A stretch of 64,000 nucleotides of DNA from Akkermansia muciniphila (lineage in GTDB: Bacteria; Verrucomicrobiota; Kiritimatiellia; RFP12; JAAYNR01), in contig CAMBQN010000010.1 of NCBI GenBank assembly GCA_945870025.1, positions 1 through 64,000 on the forward strand, written 5' to 3'. Shown here piece by piece: positions 37,042 to 43,767 of the stretch (its first letter is position 1; the number at the start of each line of letters is the position of its first letter). The position numbers and the translations under genes were made by a program. Below the pieces are notes generated by a model that saw nothing but the letters and a program-made list of their open reading frames with translations, ran no database searches and was not told where the DNA came from.

Positions 37042-37293
37042 TCAGTATTGTTTTTCGTATTCACCCGCGCTGATTTTCTTCAGTTTGCTGAAGCCGGCAT
37101 TCTTGGCGCGCTGGTCCAGCGAGGCTTGAGAACGGCCGATGGCGGGTAGGGAAAGGCGCTTGCGGATCGGCGCGCCGCAGTCGGGGCAGGCGGTCAGCCG
37201 TGGCGCATCGAGGGACTGATAACGCTCGAATCCCGTGAGGCAGGTCGGACAGGAACGGGCGGGGTCTGACGCTTCGTAGTCGTAGTTGGGCAT
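37042..37293 (-). CDS. FmdB-type zinc ribbon protein
   Basis: 83 aa. It starts MPNYDYEA and carries the two Cys pairs CPTC and CPDC of the FmdB/CxxC zinc-ribbon family, followed by a basic tail. The family is widespread and regulatory in some bacteria, but its molecular role is unclear. GGAG precedes the ATG at 37293. A longer in-frame reading would pass through a TCAG heptad array and is not supported. It is the gene immediately upstream of dnaE. Confidence 0.85.
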   Translation of the reverse strand: MPNYDYEASDPARSCPTCLTGFERYQSLDAPRLTACPDCGAPIRKRLSLPAIGRSQASLDQRAKNAGFSKLKKISAGEYEKQY

Positions 37294-37307
37294 GGGGGTC
37301 TCCAATA

Positions 37308-37336
37308 CTGAAAAGCTGAAAACTGAAAACTGAAAG
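37308..37336. repeat. TCAG-core heptad array upstream of fmdB-like gene
   Basis: CTGA cores at 37308, 37316, 37323 and 37330 give one 8-bp step and two 7-bp steps (units ACTGAAA, GCTGAAA). The array occupies the 70-bp gap between the secretin-like gene and the fmdB-like start. It resembles the heptads at 15721-15748 and 46970-46997 in period and core. Confidence 0.7.
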
Positions 37337-37363
37337 CTTTTGTACATTTCTCCTCCGCCATCG

Positions 37364-38266
37364 CTATCTCGCGGGCGCGGGCTCTGGGGCGCCGGATGGC
37401 GCTTCAATCGTGACGCGGAGCGTGATTTGCATGGACGAGGCGTCGCGTGTGCGGGCCAGCCCCGCCAAGAAAATCCGGTAGAAGTCGGCGTTCTCTCCGA
37501 ATGTGGCGAGCGTGACGGTTGCGCCGTCATTGGCGGTCAGCGTGGTCGCCAGTTGCGTGTAGCGAATCCGCTGCGACCGGCCGCTGGATACGCCCGAAAG
37601 CTCGGGCGTCAGCGTGAGCTGGACTCCGGGACCGTCACCGATGATGCGGGCGCGCACATCCAGCGAAGCCCCCACGTTGCGGAGGGTCACCTCGCGGGCG
37701 ATGTAGCCGTAATGGCGGCCCAGAACGATCAGCTCGTCGACGAAAGGAACAGTCTCGCCGACCCGTAGCGAGGCCTCGGAGCCGCTTTGCACCAGAAGCC
37801 GCTGGCGGGTCTGCGCGGTGGTGGCGGTCGTGCGCGACTCGGCCCGCGGCGTGATGTGAGCCGTGCCGCTGACCCCTGCGTGGGTGACCATCACGCTACC
37901 TGAACCGCGGACCGACGCCTCCGATTCGGAGGTGTTGCGTTGCTCGTCAAAGGAGACTTCAATGCGCACGTTGCGGCGGGGTGCGTTCAGGTCGCGCAAT
38001 GCGTCCCGCAGGATCCGATGCGCCTCCGGAGAGCCGTAGACCAGAAGCTTGTTATTCGGCTTGTAATAGGTGAGCTTGGCGCGATCTCCGACCATCTCCT
38101 GCAGCGCCGCAGCCGTCTCATCGGAGTCCACGGTGACCATGCCGTAGGAGGCGAAATAGACGTTGGTTCCAGAGGACGCCGGGCTGGCGGCCGTGGGCTG
38201 AGTCTGTGTTCGTGCCACGCCGGCGATCAGGCCGATGGCGATAATCAAGATGGCGGGAGTATTCAT
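37364..38266 (-). CDS. Secretin-like periplasmic protein
   Basis: A 300-aa protein with a signal peptide (MNTPAILIIAIGLIAGVA). An N-terminal secretin N0/N1-like segment (LTYYKPNNKLLVYGSPEAHR, then LRDLNAPRRNVRIEVSF) leads into a beta-rich region reminiscent of the secretin barrel entrance (RLLVQSGSEASLRVGETVPF). It is much shorter than GspD or PilQ and lacks a clear full secretin domain. The start at 38266 is the one that gives a signal peptide. No other secretion genes adjoin it. It may be a pilotin-like or truncated secretin relative; function is unknown. Confidence 0.65.
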   Translation of the reverse strand: MNTPAILIIAIGLIAGVARTQTQPTAASPASSGTNVYFASYGMVTVDSDETAAALQEMVGDRAKLTYYKPNNKLLVYGSPEAHRILRDALRDLNAPRRNVRIEVSFDEQRNTSESEASVRGSGSVMVTHAGVSGTAHITPRAESRTTATTAQTRQRLLVQSGSEASLRVGETVPFVDELIVLGRHYGYIAREVTLRNVGASLDVRARIIGDGPGVQLTLTPELSGVSSGRSQRIRYTQLATTLTANDGATVTLATFGENADFYRIFLAGLARTRDASSMQITLRVTIEAPSGAPEPAPAR

Positions 38267-38328
38267 AGGGAACGCACGCAAATGAATGAGAGGGACTATA
38301 GTCCTTTGAATGGCCCTTGTCAACGAAG

Positions 38329-38476
38329 CAGCAATTCTAATTATGGCAGCCGCTATCGGGATCCAAATCGGGATCGGGACCGAAATAGACGAGAAAGCGA
38401 GGAATTCGACCCCGATAGCGATAGCGATTTCGATTTCGATTTCGACTGTACGGATGTGCCATAATTAGAATTGCTG
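38329..38476. mobile_element. MITE-like element with 20-bp perfect inverted repeats and 9-bp duplication
   Basis: CAGCAATTCTAATTATGGCA at 38329-38348 is exactly inverted at 38457-38476. TCAACGAAG is duplicated directly outside, at 38320-38328 and 38477-38485. The interior is made of ATCGGG and GATTTC units that are themselves partly complementary (CGCTATCGGG near 38351 against CCCCGATAGCG near 38410). No protein is encoded. It lies between the secretin-like gene and hicA. Confidence 0.9.
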
Positions 38477-38504
38477 TCAACGAAGACTGTTCGTTGACTC
38501 ACAG

Positions 38505-38521
38505 AGTACTAGTATAGTACT
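38505..38521. promoter_or_regulatory. Palindrome abutting hicA start, candidate operator
   Basis: AGTACTA, three bases, TAGTACT. It ends at the base before the hicA ATG. HicB antitoxins with a ribbon-helix-helix domain bind such operators to repress their own operon. There is no Shine-Dalgarno sequence, so the mRNA may be leaderless. Confidence 0.5.
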
Positions 38522-38725
38522 ATGACGGACATGCTAAAGATAATCAGAGAGCTGATCCGCACCCTCAAGAAGGCGGGATTTGTGGACCGTGGTGGCAAAG
38601 GCAGTCACAGGAACTTCTCGCACGCCTGCGGCTCAAAGATCACTCTCAGCGGGAACCCTTCGCATGACGCGAAGGGGTATCAAGAACGAGATGTAGAGAA
38701 AGTAGTTCGCGAGGTGACAGAATGA
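38522..38725 (+). CDS. hicA: HicA-family mRNA interferase toxin
   Basis: 67 aa. A small dsRBD-like fold typical of HicA/YcfA: LIRTLKKAGFVDRGGKGSHR, with the catalytic His in GSHRNF, then ending QERDVEKVVREV. HicA cleaves mRNA and tmRNA when free of antitoxin. Its stop overlaps the hicB start (ATGA). An internal ATG at 38534 is an alternative start. A 17-bp palindrome lies directly before the ATG and a MITE-like insertion ends ~45 bp upstream. Confidence 0.88.
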   Translation: MTDMLKIIRELIRTLKKAGFVDRGGKGSHRNFSHACGSKITLSGNPSHDAKGYQERDVEKVVREVTE

Positions 38726-39120
38726 AGACAAGTGATCACTACCTCAAGATTGTGGAATGGTCGGAAGAGGATCAGTGCTACATTGGCACATGCCCTGGAC
38801 TTATGCTTGGCGGTGTTCACGGCGACAACGAGGCCAAGGTCTATAAAGAACTCTGTCAGGCCGTGGAGGAGTGGATCACAATCTATCAAGAGGATGGCGC
38901 GTCCCTTCCCGCAGCCACTGCGGGCAGGGAATTCTCTGGAAAATTCGTTATCAGAGTTGGCAAGGATTTGCATAAGGCTCTTGCTGTCGATGCGCTACGA
39001 TATGGTGAGAGCCTGAACTCCTTCTGCGTGGATGTCTTGCGCGAGGAGAGAGCACACTATGGGGAGAACCAGCGGGTGCAACGTATTTCTGGACGGACGA
39101 TCCCTTCCAGAAAACGCTGA
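38722..39120 (+). CDS. hicB: HicB-family antitoxin
   Basis: 132 aa. The N-terminal part is the degraded RNase H-like HicB domain (YLKIVEWSEEDQCYIGTCPG, GDNEAKVYKEL). The C-terminal part is a ribbon-helix-helix DNA-binding segment (GKFVIRVGKDLHKALAVDAL, then SLNSFCVDVL). It should neutralise HicA and autoregulate the operon. It overlaps hicA by four bases, the usual arrangement for toxin-first hicAB pairs. Confidence 0.9.
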   Translation: MKTSDHYLKIVEWSEEDQCYIGTCPGLMLGGVHGDNEAKVYKELCQAVEEWITIYQEDGASLPAATAGREFSGKFVIRVGKDLHKALAVDALRYGESLNSFCVDVLREERAHYGENQRVQRISGRTIPSRKR

Positions 39121-39174
39121 CCCCTATCGTTGGGCATGAGAAGAGGAACCCCCAATAAGAGGCCCATTGCGCCA

Positions 39175-39193
39175 AAAACAAACACTTTGTTTT
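39175..39193. terminator. A/T hairpin downstream of hicAB
   Basis: AAAACAAA, CAC loop, TTTGTTTT: an 8-bp perfect stem ending in a T run, 55 bp after the hicB stop. It is A-T rich and therefore weak as a terminator. Confidence 0.3.
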
Positions 39194-39246
39194 CCCCAGG
39201 GAAAGGCTTATGCTATCCATCCTTGACTGAAACGATTGGATACACC

Positions 39247-40032
39247 ATGTCCGGCAGTGACTTTCACATTCAGTTTCTGGGAACCGGCACGTCAGTCGGC
39301 ATTCCGATGATCGGCTGCCGCTGTCCGGTCTGCCATTCCGCCGACCTCCGCAACCGGCGGCGGCGCACGAGCGTCTATGTGTCGGCCGGCGAGACGCGGA
39401 TACTGGTGGACACGCCTCCCGATTTTCGGGAACAGGCGCTGACGTTTCAGGTGCCTCGAATTGATGCGGTTGTGTTTACCCATGCGCATGCCGATCATGT
39501 CTTCGGGTTTGACGACATCCGCCGCTTCAATACTATGCAGGGGCAGGCAATCCCCGTGTATGCACAAAAAGAGACGCTGGCTGAAATTCGCCGGATCTTC
39601 AACTACGTGGGGACAGTGCGCAAGCCGGGGATTTATCGGCCGCTGGCCGAGTTTTGCGAAATCGCGGCGCCGTTTGTGGTTGGCGATGTGCGGGTGCAGC
39701 CGATTCCTGTCGCGCACGGCGACGGGCAGGTGTGTGGCTTCCGGTTTGACTGGGGGGGGCGCGCGGTGGGCATTGTTCCTGATTGTCACCACATGCCCGA
39801 AGCGTCTGTCGAGGCACTGCGAGGCGTTGACCTGATGGTTCTGGACGCGCTCCGCTATGTGCCCCACGACACGCATTTCACGGTGGACGAATCGCTCGAC
39901 TGTCTGCGGCGGATCGGCGCGCCGCAGGCCTATCTGATCCATCTGTGCCATGATCTGGAACACGCCACGCTCCAGTCGGAGTTGCCATCCGGTGTCGATG
40001 TCAGTTACGATGGGTTGGTGGCAGAGGTTTAG
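39247..40032 (+). CDS. MBL-fold hydrolase, PhnP-like
   Basis: A 261-aa metallo-beta-lactamase-fold phosphodiesterase. FLGTGTSVGIPMIGCRCPVC at the N-terminus, with its Cys cluster, and the metal motif HAHADH at 79-84 are typical of the PhnP/RNase Z-like group (cyclic phosphate phosphodiesterases). Further metal ligands are likely in IPVAHGDG and IHLCHDLEH. The start MSGSDFHIQF at 39247 is chosen because an upstream extension is not conserved. It heads a plus-strand run with three genes behind it. The natural substrate is not evident. Confidence 0.88.
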   Translation: MSGSDFHIQFLGTGTSVGIPMIGCRCPVCHSADLRNRRRRTSVYVSAGETRILVDTPPDFREQALTFQVPRIDAVVFTHAHADHVFGFDDIRRFNTMQGQAIPVYAQKETLAEIRRIFNYVGTVRKPGIYRPLAEFCEIAAPFVVGDVRVQPIPVAHGDGQVCGFRFDWGGRAVGIVPDCHHMPEASVEALRGVDLMVLDALRYVPHDTHFTVDESLDCLRRIGAPQAYLIHLCHDLEHATLQSELPSGVDVSYDGLVAEV

Positions 40033-40060
40033 CCGAAGAGATTCCGAGAAGGGGAGTAAG

Positions 40061-40912
40061 ATGACAAAAAAAATAATGGTTGGATTCGGAGCCTGGGTCT
40101 CTGTGGCTGCGCTGTGGTGCAGTGCGCAGGAGATGGGTCTTTTGTTGCATACGCCCAACACGGTTTACCTGGTGGGCGAGCCGATTGTGGCCGATGTTCG
40201 CATACACAACCGGACGACCCGGGCGTTTGAGGTGAAAAAAGGTTTGGAAGGGTCGCAACTGACGCTGCGCATCACGCGGGGAGAAGATCAGGTTTCGATC
40301 GAGCCGTTTGATCCGCAATCCGTGATCGCCGAGGTGACCCTCGCGGCGACCGCAGTCTGGGAAGGGCGCATCGAAATCACCCGTTATTTCCCCGTGCGCG
40401 ATCCGGGACGGTATCTCATGCGGCTGGTGACCGTTCATGCCGGGACGCGCTATGAATCGTCTCCGAGGTCGTTTGACGTAGTCCCCGGTCTTGAACTGGC
40501 CACGGTGGCCCAGGTGTTCCCGGGCCAGCCGCCGCGCCAGCGTAAGATGCGGCTCGTCTACTGGGTGCGCAGCCAGATGGAGGAACTGTTTTTGGAGGTT
40601 AAAGATGAGCCGGAAGCCCGCATCTGGCGCACCTATAGCCTCGGACCCGTGCTGCGGACCACCGCGCCCACAGTAGATATCGCACCAGACGGGATGCTGT
40701 CGATTATCCATCGCGCCACGCCCGACGTGTTTGTCAAGACGCAGATTAAGTCCGAAGAAACGACGGTGATGTTCCTCGGTCAGGAAAAACTGCTCGATCC
40801 AGTCACATCCGCCAGCAGGCGGATGCTGCCCTTTCAAAAGATGGCGATGGACGATGCCATTGATCGGCGCGAGAAATCCAAGAATAAGGGCGGGTGGTGG
40901 CGGTTCTGGTAA
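40061..40912 (+). CDS. Secreted hypothetical protein
   Basis: 283 aa. Signal peptide MTKKIMVGFGAWVSVAALWC, with AAGGGGAGT just before the start. The mature part opens with an Ig-like beta region (NTVYLVGEPIVADVRIHNRT) and ends in a charged tail. No enzyme motif was recognised. It starts 28 bp after the MBL gene and ends 11 bp before the dehydrogenase, so it is probably co-transcribed. Confidence 0.8.
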   Translation: MTKKIMVGFGAWVSVAALWCSAQEMGLLLHTPNTVYLVGEPIVADVRIHNRTTRAFEVKKGLEGSQLTLRITRGEDQVSIEPFDPQSVIAEVTLAATAVWEGRIEITRYFPVRDPGRYLMRLVTVHAGTRYESSPRSFDVVPGLELATVAQVFPGQPPRQRKMRLVYWVRSQMEELFLEVKDEPEARIWRTYSLGPVLRTTAPTVDIAPDGMLSIIHRATPDVFVKTQIKSEETTVMFLGQEKLLDPVTSASRRMLPFQKMAMDDAIDRREKSKNKGGWWRFW

Positions 40913-40923
40913 AAGGAGTGCGC

Positions 40924-41907
40924 ATGAATCCGGGAGCTGGAGCGCAGACAATGCCTGGGCGGGTTGCGGTTTGGCTGCATGCGGCCGTTCCTGCGTTCGC
41001 GCTGACGCCCGTGCAGGCGGATCGGCTGCGACGGGCGCTTCCGGGCGCGACGGTGACGGTGTATGACTCCGAGGATGCGTTCGCGCAGGGGCTGGCCGAC
41101 GCCGAGATGGGGATCGGCTGGCGTTTTCGGCAGGCCTGGATCGATGCCGCGCCCCGGCTTCAGTGGCTGGCCACGCCGGCGGCGGGGCGGGATTATTTCC
41201 AGTTGACGCTCCGGCCGGGGATACGGATGACTTACGGCACGTTTCAGGGACCCCTCATGGCGGAGACCGTGGCGGGGATGGTGCTGGGCGAAAGCCGCGG
41301 GCTGTTGGAAGGCGTCAGGTTGCAGACGACCGGGGAAGTCTGGCCGCGCGAGGCCCTCGCGCCGCGCCTGCGGAGGGTGCGCGGGACGCATGCGGTGATC
41401 GTCGGTTTCGGGCGGATCGGTGAATGGGTGGGACGCCTGCTCAAACCGTTTGGCGTGCGTGTGACGGGCATTCGGCGCAATCCGGAGGCCGACATCAGAC
41501 CCTCATGGATGGGACCTGAGGATCGAATCCTTCCCGCTTCACAACTGGATGCCGCACTGGCGGATGCCGACCATGTGATCCTCGTGCTGCCGCGCAGCGC
41601 ACAGACCGACCGACTCATGGACGCTGGAAGACTGGCGCTGATGCCGCCACGGGCGGTCCTCTACAATGTCGGACGCGGCAATACGGTCGATGAGAACGCC
41701 CTAACACAGGCGCTGCGCGACGGGCGCCTGCGCGGCGCCTGCCTGGATGTTTTCAGCCGCGAGCCGCTGCCCCCTGATTCGCCGCTGCTGCAGACACCCA
41801 ACCTATACCGGATGCCCCATCTAGCCGCCGTCGCTCCAGAATATCTCGACGACTATATTGATGAGCTGGCGGGATTGTGGCGGGCCGATGCGGACCGTGA
41901 GGAATGA
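40924..41907 (+). CDS. D-isomer-specific 2-hydroxyacid dehydrogenase
   Basis: 327 aa. The NAD-binding Rossmann motif is IVGFGRIGEWVGRLL, followed by LPRSAQTDRLMD. The catalytic Arg lies in NVGRGNTVDE, the Glu in FSREPLPPDSPLL and the His in RMPHLAAVAPE. Typical reactions are glyoxylate or hydroxypyruvate reduction; the substrate cannot be assigned. AAAGGAG lies five bases before the ATG at 40924, which decides the start over an in-frame upstream codon. It is third in the MBL-led run, followed after 9 bp by the alkyltransferase gene. Confidence 0.9.
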   Translation: MNPGAGAQTMPGRVAVWLHAAVPAFALTPVQADRLRRALPGATVTVYDSEDAFAQGLADAEMGIGWRFRQAWIDAAPRLQWLATPAAGRDYFQLTLRPGIRMTYGTFQGPLMAETVAGMVLGESRGLLEGVRLQTTGEVWPREALAPRLRRVRGTHAVIVGFGRIGEWVGRLLKPFGVRVTGIRRNPEADIRPSWMGPEDRILPASQLDAALADADHVILVLPRSAQTDRLMDAGRLALMPPRAVLYNVGRGNTVDENALTQALRDGRLRGACLDVFSREPLPPDSPLLQTPNLYRMPHLAAVAPEYLDDYIDELAGLWRADADREE

Positions 41908-41916
41908 GGACCATCC

Positions 41917-42276
41917 ATGCCATTCGACTGGAGCCGGGTGACGCCTTTTCAGAGGCGGGTGTATGAGGTGCTGTTGGAAGTGCCTCCAGGACGGGTCACA
42001 ACGTACGGACGACTGGCGTCCCGAATTGGATGCCGTTCGTCTCGGGCGGTCGGGCAGGCGCTCGGAGCCAATCCGTTCGCTCCGGATGTGCCGTGTCACC
42101 GCGTGATCGCCGGCACGCTTACTGCGGGTGGATTCAACCACGCGGCGACGGGATCTGCAATTGCGTGCAAACGACAACTACTGCTCGATGAAGGCGTCAC
42201 ATTTGACAGATCGGGAAGACTGGCCGATGTGTCACGCATCTGGCAGTGGGACAACGTCGGGCAGACGGGGCTGTGA
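41917..42276 (+). CDS. MGMT-family alkylguanine-DNA alkyltransferase (short form)
   Basis: 119 aa. This is only the C-terminal DNA-binding and active-site domain of O6-alkylguanine transferases: TPFQRRVYEVLLEVPPGRVT, then PCHRV with Cys60, the alkyl acceptor. Alkyltransferase-like (ATL) proteins are equally short, but usually carry Trp in place of this Cys. The intact Cys suggests a working transferase. It ends the plus-strand run and converges on the parvulin gene. Confidence 0.9.
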   Translation: MPFDWSRVTPFQRRVYEVLLEVPPGRVTTYGRLASRIGCRSSRAVGQALGANPFAPDVPCHRVIAGTLTAGGFNHAATGSAIACKRQLLLDEGVTFDRSGRLADVSRIWQWDNVGQTGL

Positions 42277-42287
42277 ACCACAGTCTG

Positions 42288-42318
42288 GCGCGCCGGAGCC
42301 CGTGTGGCCCCGGCGCGC
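42288..42318. terminator. Hairpin between convergent genes
   Basis: GCGCGCCGG at 42288-42296 and CCGGCGCGC at 42310-42318, a perfect 9-bp GC stem with a 13-base loop. It sits between two converging stop codons. There is no T run on either side, so it may pause or terminate only in part. Confidence 0.5.
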
Positions 42319-42328
42319 ATGGCGCCTG

Positions 42329-43420
42329 CTAATCGATCAGCACGATCTTGGCTTTCGCCTTCAACCCATCGACGAAGGTTTCGTAGACTTTCGCCTTGGC
42401 CGTGTTCTTGAGCGACTCGAGAATTTTTTCCTTCACCTCTGCGAAGGGGACATCGCTCGCGGGCGTCTTGGCGGTTACCTTGATGATATGGTAGCCGAAC
42501 TCGGTTTTGACGGGGGCGCCAACCACATTCAGTTCCTGCGTAAAGGCAGCCGCGTCAAATTCCGGAACCATCTGCCCGCGGCTGAACGAACCGAGATCGC
42601 CGCCCTTTTCCTTGCTCGGGCACGATGAGTTGGCCTTTGCCAATGCGGCAAAGTCGCCGCCGTCAGCCAATTCCTTGGTGAGGCCGTCGATCTTTTTCTT
42701 GGCCGCCGCCCAGCCGGCGTCGTCTTTGGGTTCCGGCGTAATCAAGATGTGGCTCGCCTGAACCTTTCCTTCGGTTGAGAAATACTGAGTCTTCTTCTCG
42801 TTGTAGAACGCCAGAGCATCGGCCTCCTTGATTTCAGGCTGCTTTCCGCTCATCTCGGCATCCAGAATCTTCTCAACCTGCAAGCCCTCTTTGAGGTCCT
42901 CTTTCAGCGCGCTCATTTCCATGCCGCGCATTTTCAGTTCGGCGTCAAGCGTCTTCCCCTGAGATTCGAGCATTTTCGAAATCTCATCGATCCGCTTGTT
43001 CATATCGGCGTCGCTTATTGTGATCTTCTGGCGGGCGATCTCATCCCGTACCAAGCGCTGCGCGATAAGCCCTTCAATGGCGCGCGTTTGCATTTCGGCG
43101 CGCATCTGCGCCTGAAATTGTGGGGGAACCCGATCACCGTACTGGGCGATCTGACGGTCGATCATCTGGGTCACGTCGGACTGCTTGATCTCGAACGTGC
43201 CGACACGCGCGACTACTTTTGCAGGATCTACTGCGGGCGTGGCAGGCTTTTTGGCTGCTCCGACATCGTAATCGCCAAGGCTGGCCACGTCAGACGCCTT
43301 CGCTGTGATCGGTGCCGAGTTTGGCCCTTTGCCGCCAGCGCTCTTCTCTTCCTTGCAACTGGTAACCGTCGAAACAACAACAGCACAGGCCGCAACCGTC
43401 CATACACATTTAGTCATCAT
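42329..43420 (-). CDS. Parvulin-type peptidyl-prolyl isomerase lipoprotein
   Basis: A 363-aa exported lipoprotein. Lipobox VTSC with Cys22 after a hydrophobic segment. A SurA/PrsA-like N-terminal chaperone region (residues ~80-200, long helices) is followed by one parvulin domain: QASHILITPEP, GGDLGSFSRGQMVPEFD, VKTEFGYHIIKV. It probably helps fold secreted proteins, of which this window has several. AAGGA lies upstream of the double ATG. The first 60 residues of the mature protein are Ala- and Lys-rich linker. Confidence 0.92.
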   Translation of the reverse strand: MMTKCVWTVAACAVVVSTVTSCKEEKSAGGKGPNSAPITAKASDVASLGDYDVGAAKKPATPAVDPAKVVARVGTFEIKQSDVTQMIDRQIAQYGDRVPPQFQAQMRAEMQTRAIEGLIAQRLVRDEIARQKITISDADMNKRIDEISKMLESQGKTLDAELKMRGMEMSALKEDLKEGLQVEKILDAEMSGKQPEIKEADALAFYNEKKTQYFSTEGKVQASHILITPEPKDDAGWAAAKKKIDGLTKELADGGDFAALAKANSSCPSKEKGGDLGSFSRGQMVPEFDAAAFTQELNVVGAPVKTEFGYHIIKVTAKTPASDVPFAEVKEKILESLKNTAKAKVYETFVDGLKAKAKIVLID

Positions 43421-43526
43421 AATTCGTCTTTCCTTGAGAAAACGCCGAAAAACCCTTCAGCACGCGCATACAATCGCCGATTTCTATTCGTATGTCAAAC
43501 GAAAACTCGCACTGAACTCCCCCTGT

Positions 43527-43740
43527 GGCGCATCCCCGTTTCACTGACCTGTCAAGCGGGCGATCCTGTGGACAGCCCTGTGACGTGGGCTAGCGCCCCG
43601 GCCGACGCGGCAGCGGTGGCGCGGGACGTATCGGACCGCGCAGACGGTGTGAGCGGTCTCGTAGATCCCGCTCACCCGCTCACGCGCCGACCGGTGCGGT
43701 AGCGGCGGGCGATCGCAGGTCAGTGAAACGGGGATTCGCC
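43527..43740 (+). repeat. Family-1 repeat element, copy B (complete)
   Basis: A 214-bp element. Its ends are inverted: GGCGCATCCCCGTTTCACTG on the left against CAGTGAAACGGGGATTCGCC on the right, one mismatch. Internal palindromes include GTGAGCGG and CCGCTCAC. No clear duplication flanks it. Copy A differs by a few bases; copy C (27245-27446) is inverted and ~12 bp shorter. It fills most of the 43421-43767 gap. Confidence 0.9.
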
Positions 43741-43767
43741 CTGGCTCAGCGAGCATGAGGGCGTCAC

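Noticed and set aside
35466-37073. Open frame of ~535 codons on the plus strand
   Set aside because: Antisense to dnaE.
37940-38464. Open frame ending in an Asp/Ser/Phe-rich run
   Set aside because: It reads antisense through the secretin-like gene and then the MITE-like core; the run is just hexamer repeats translated.
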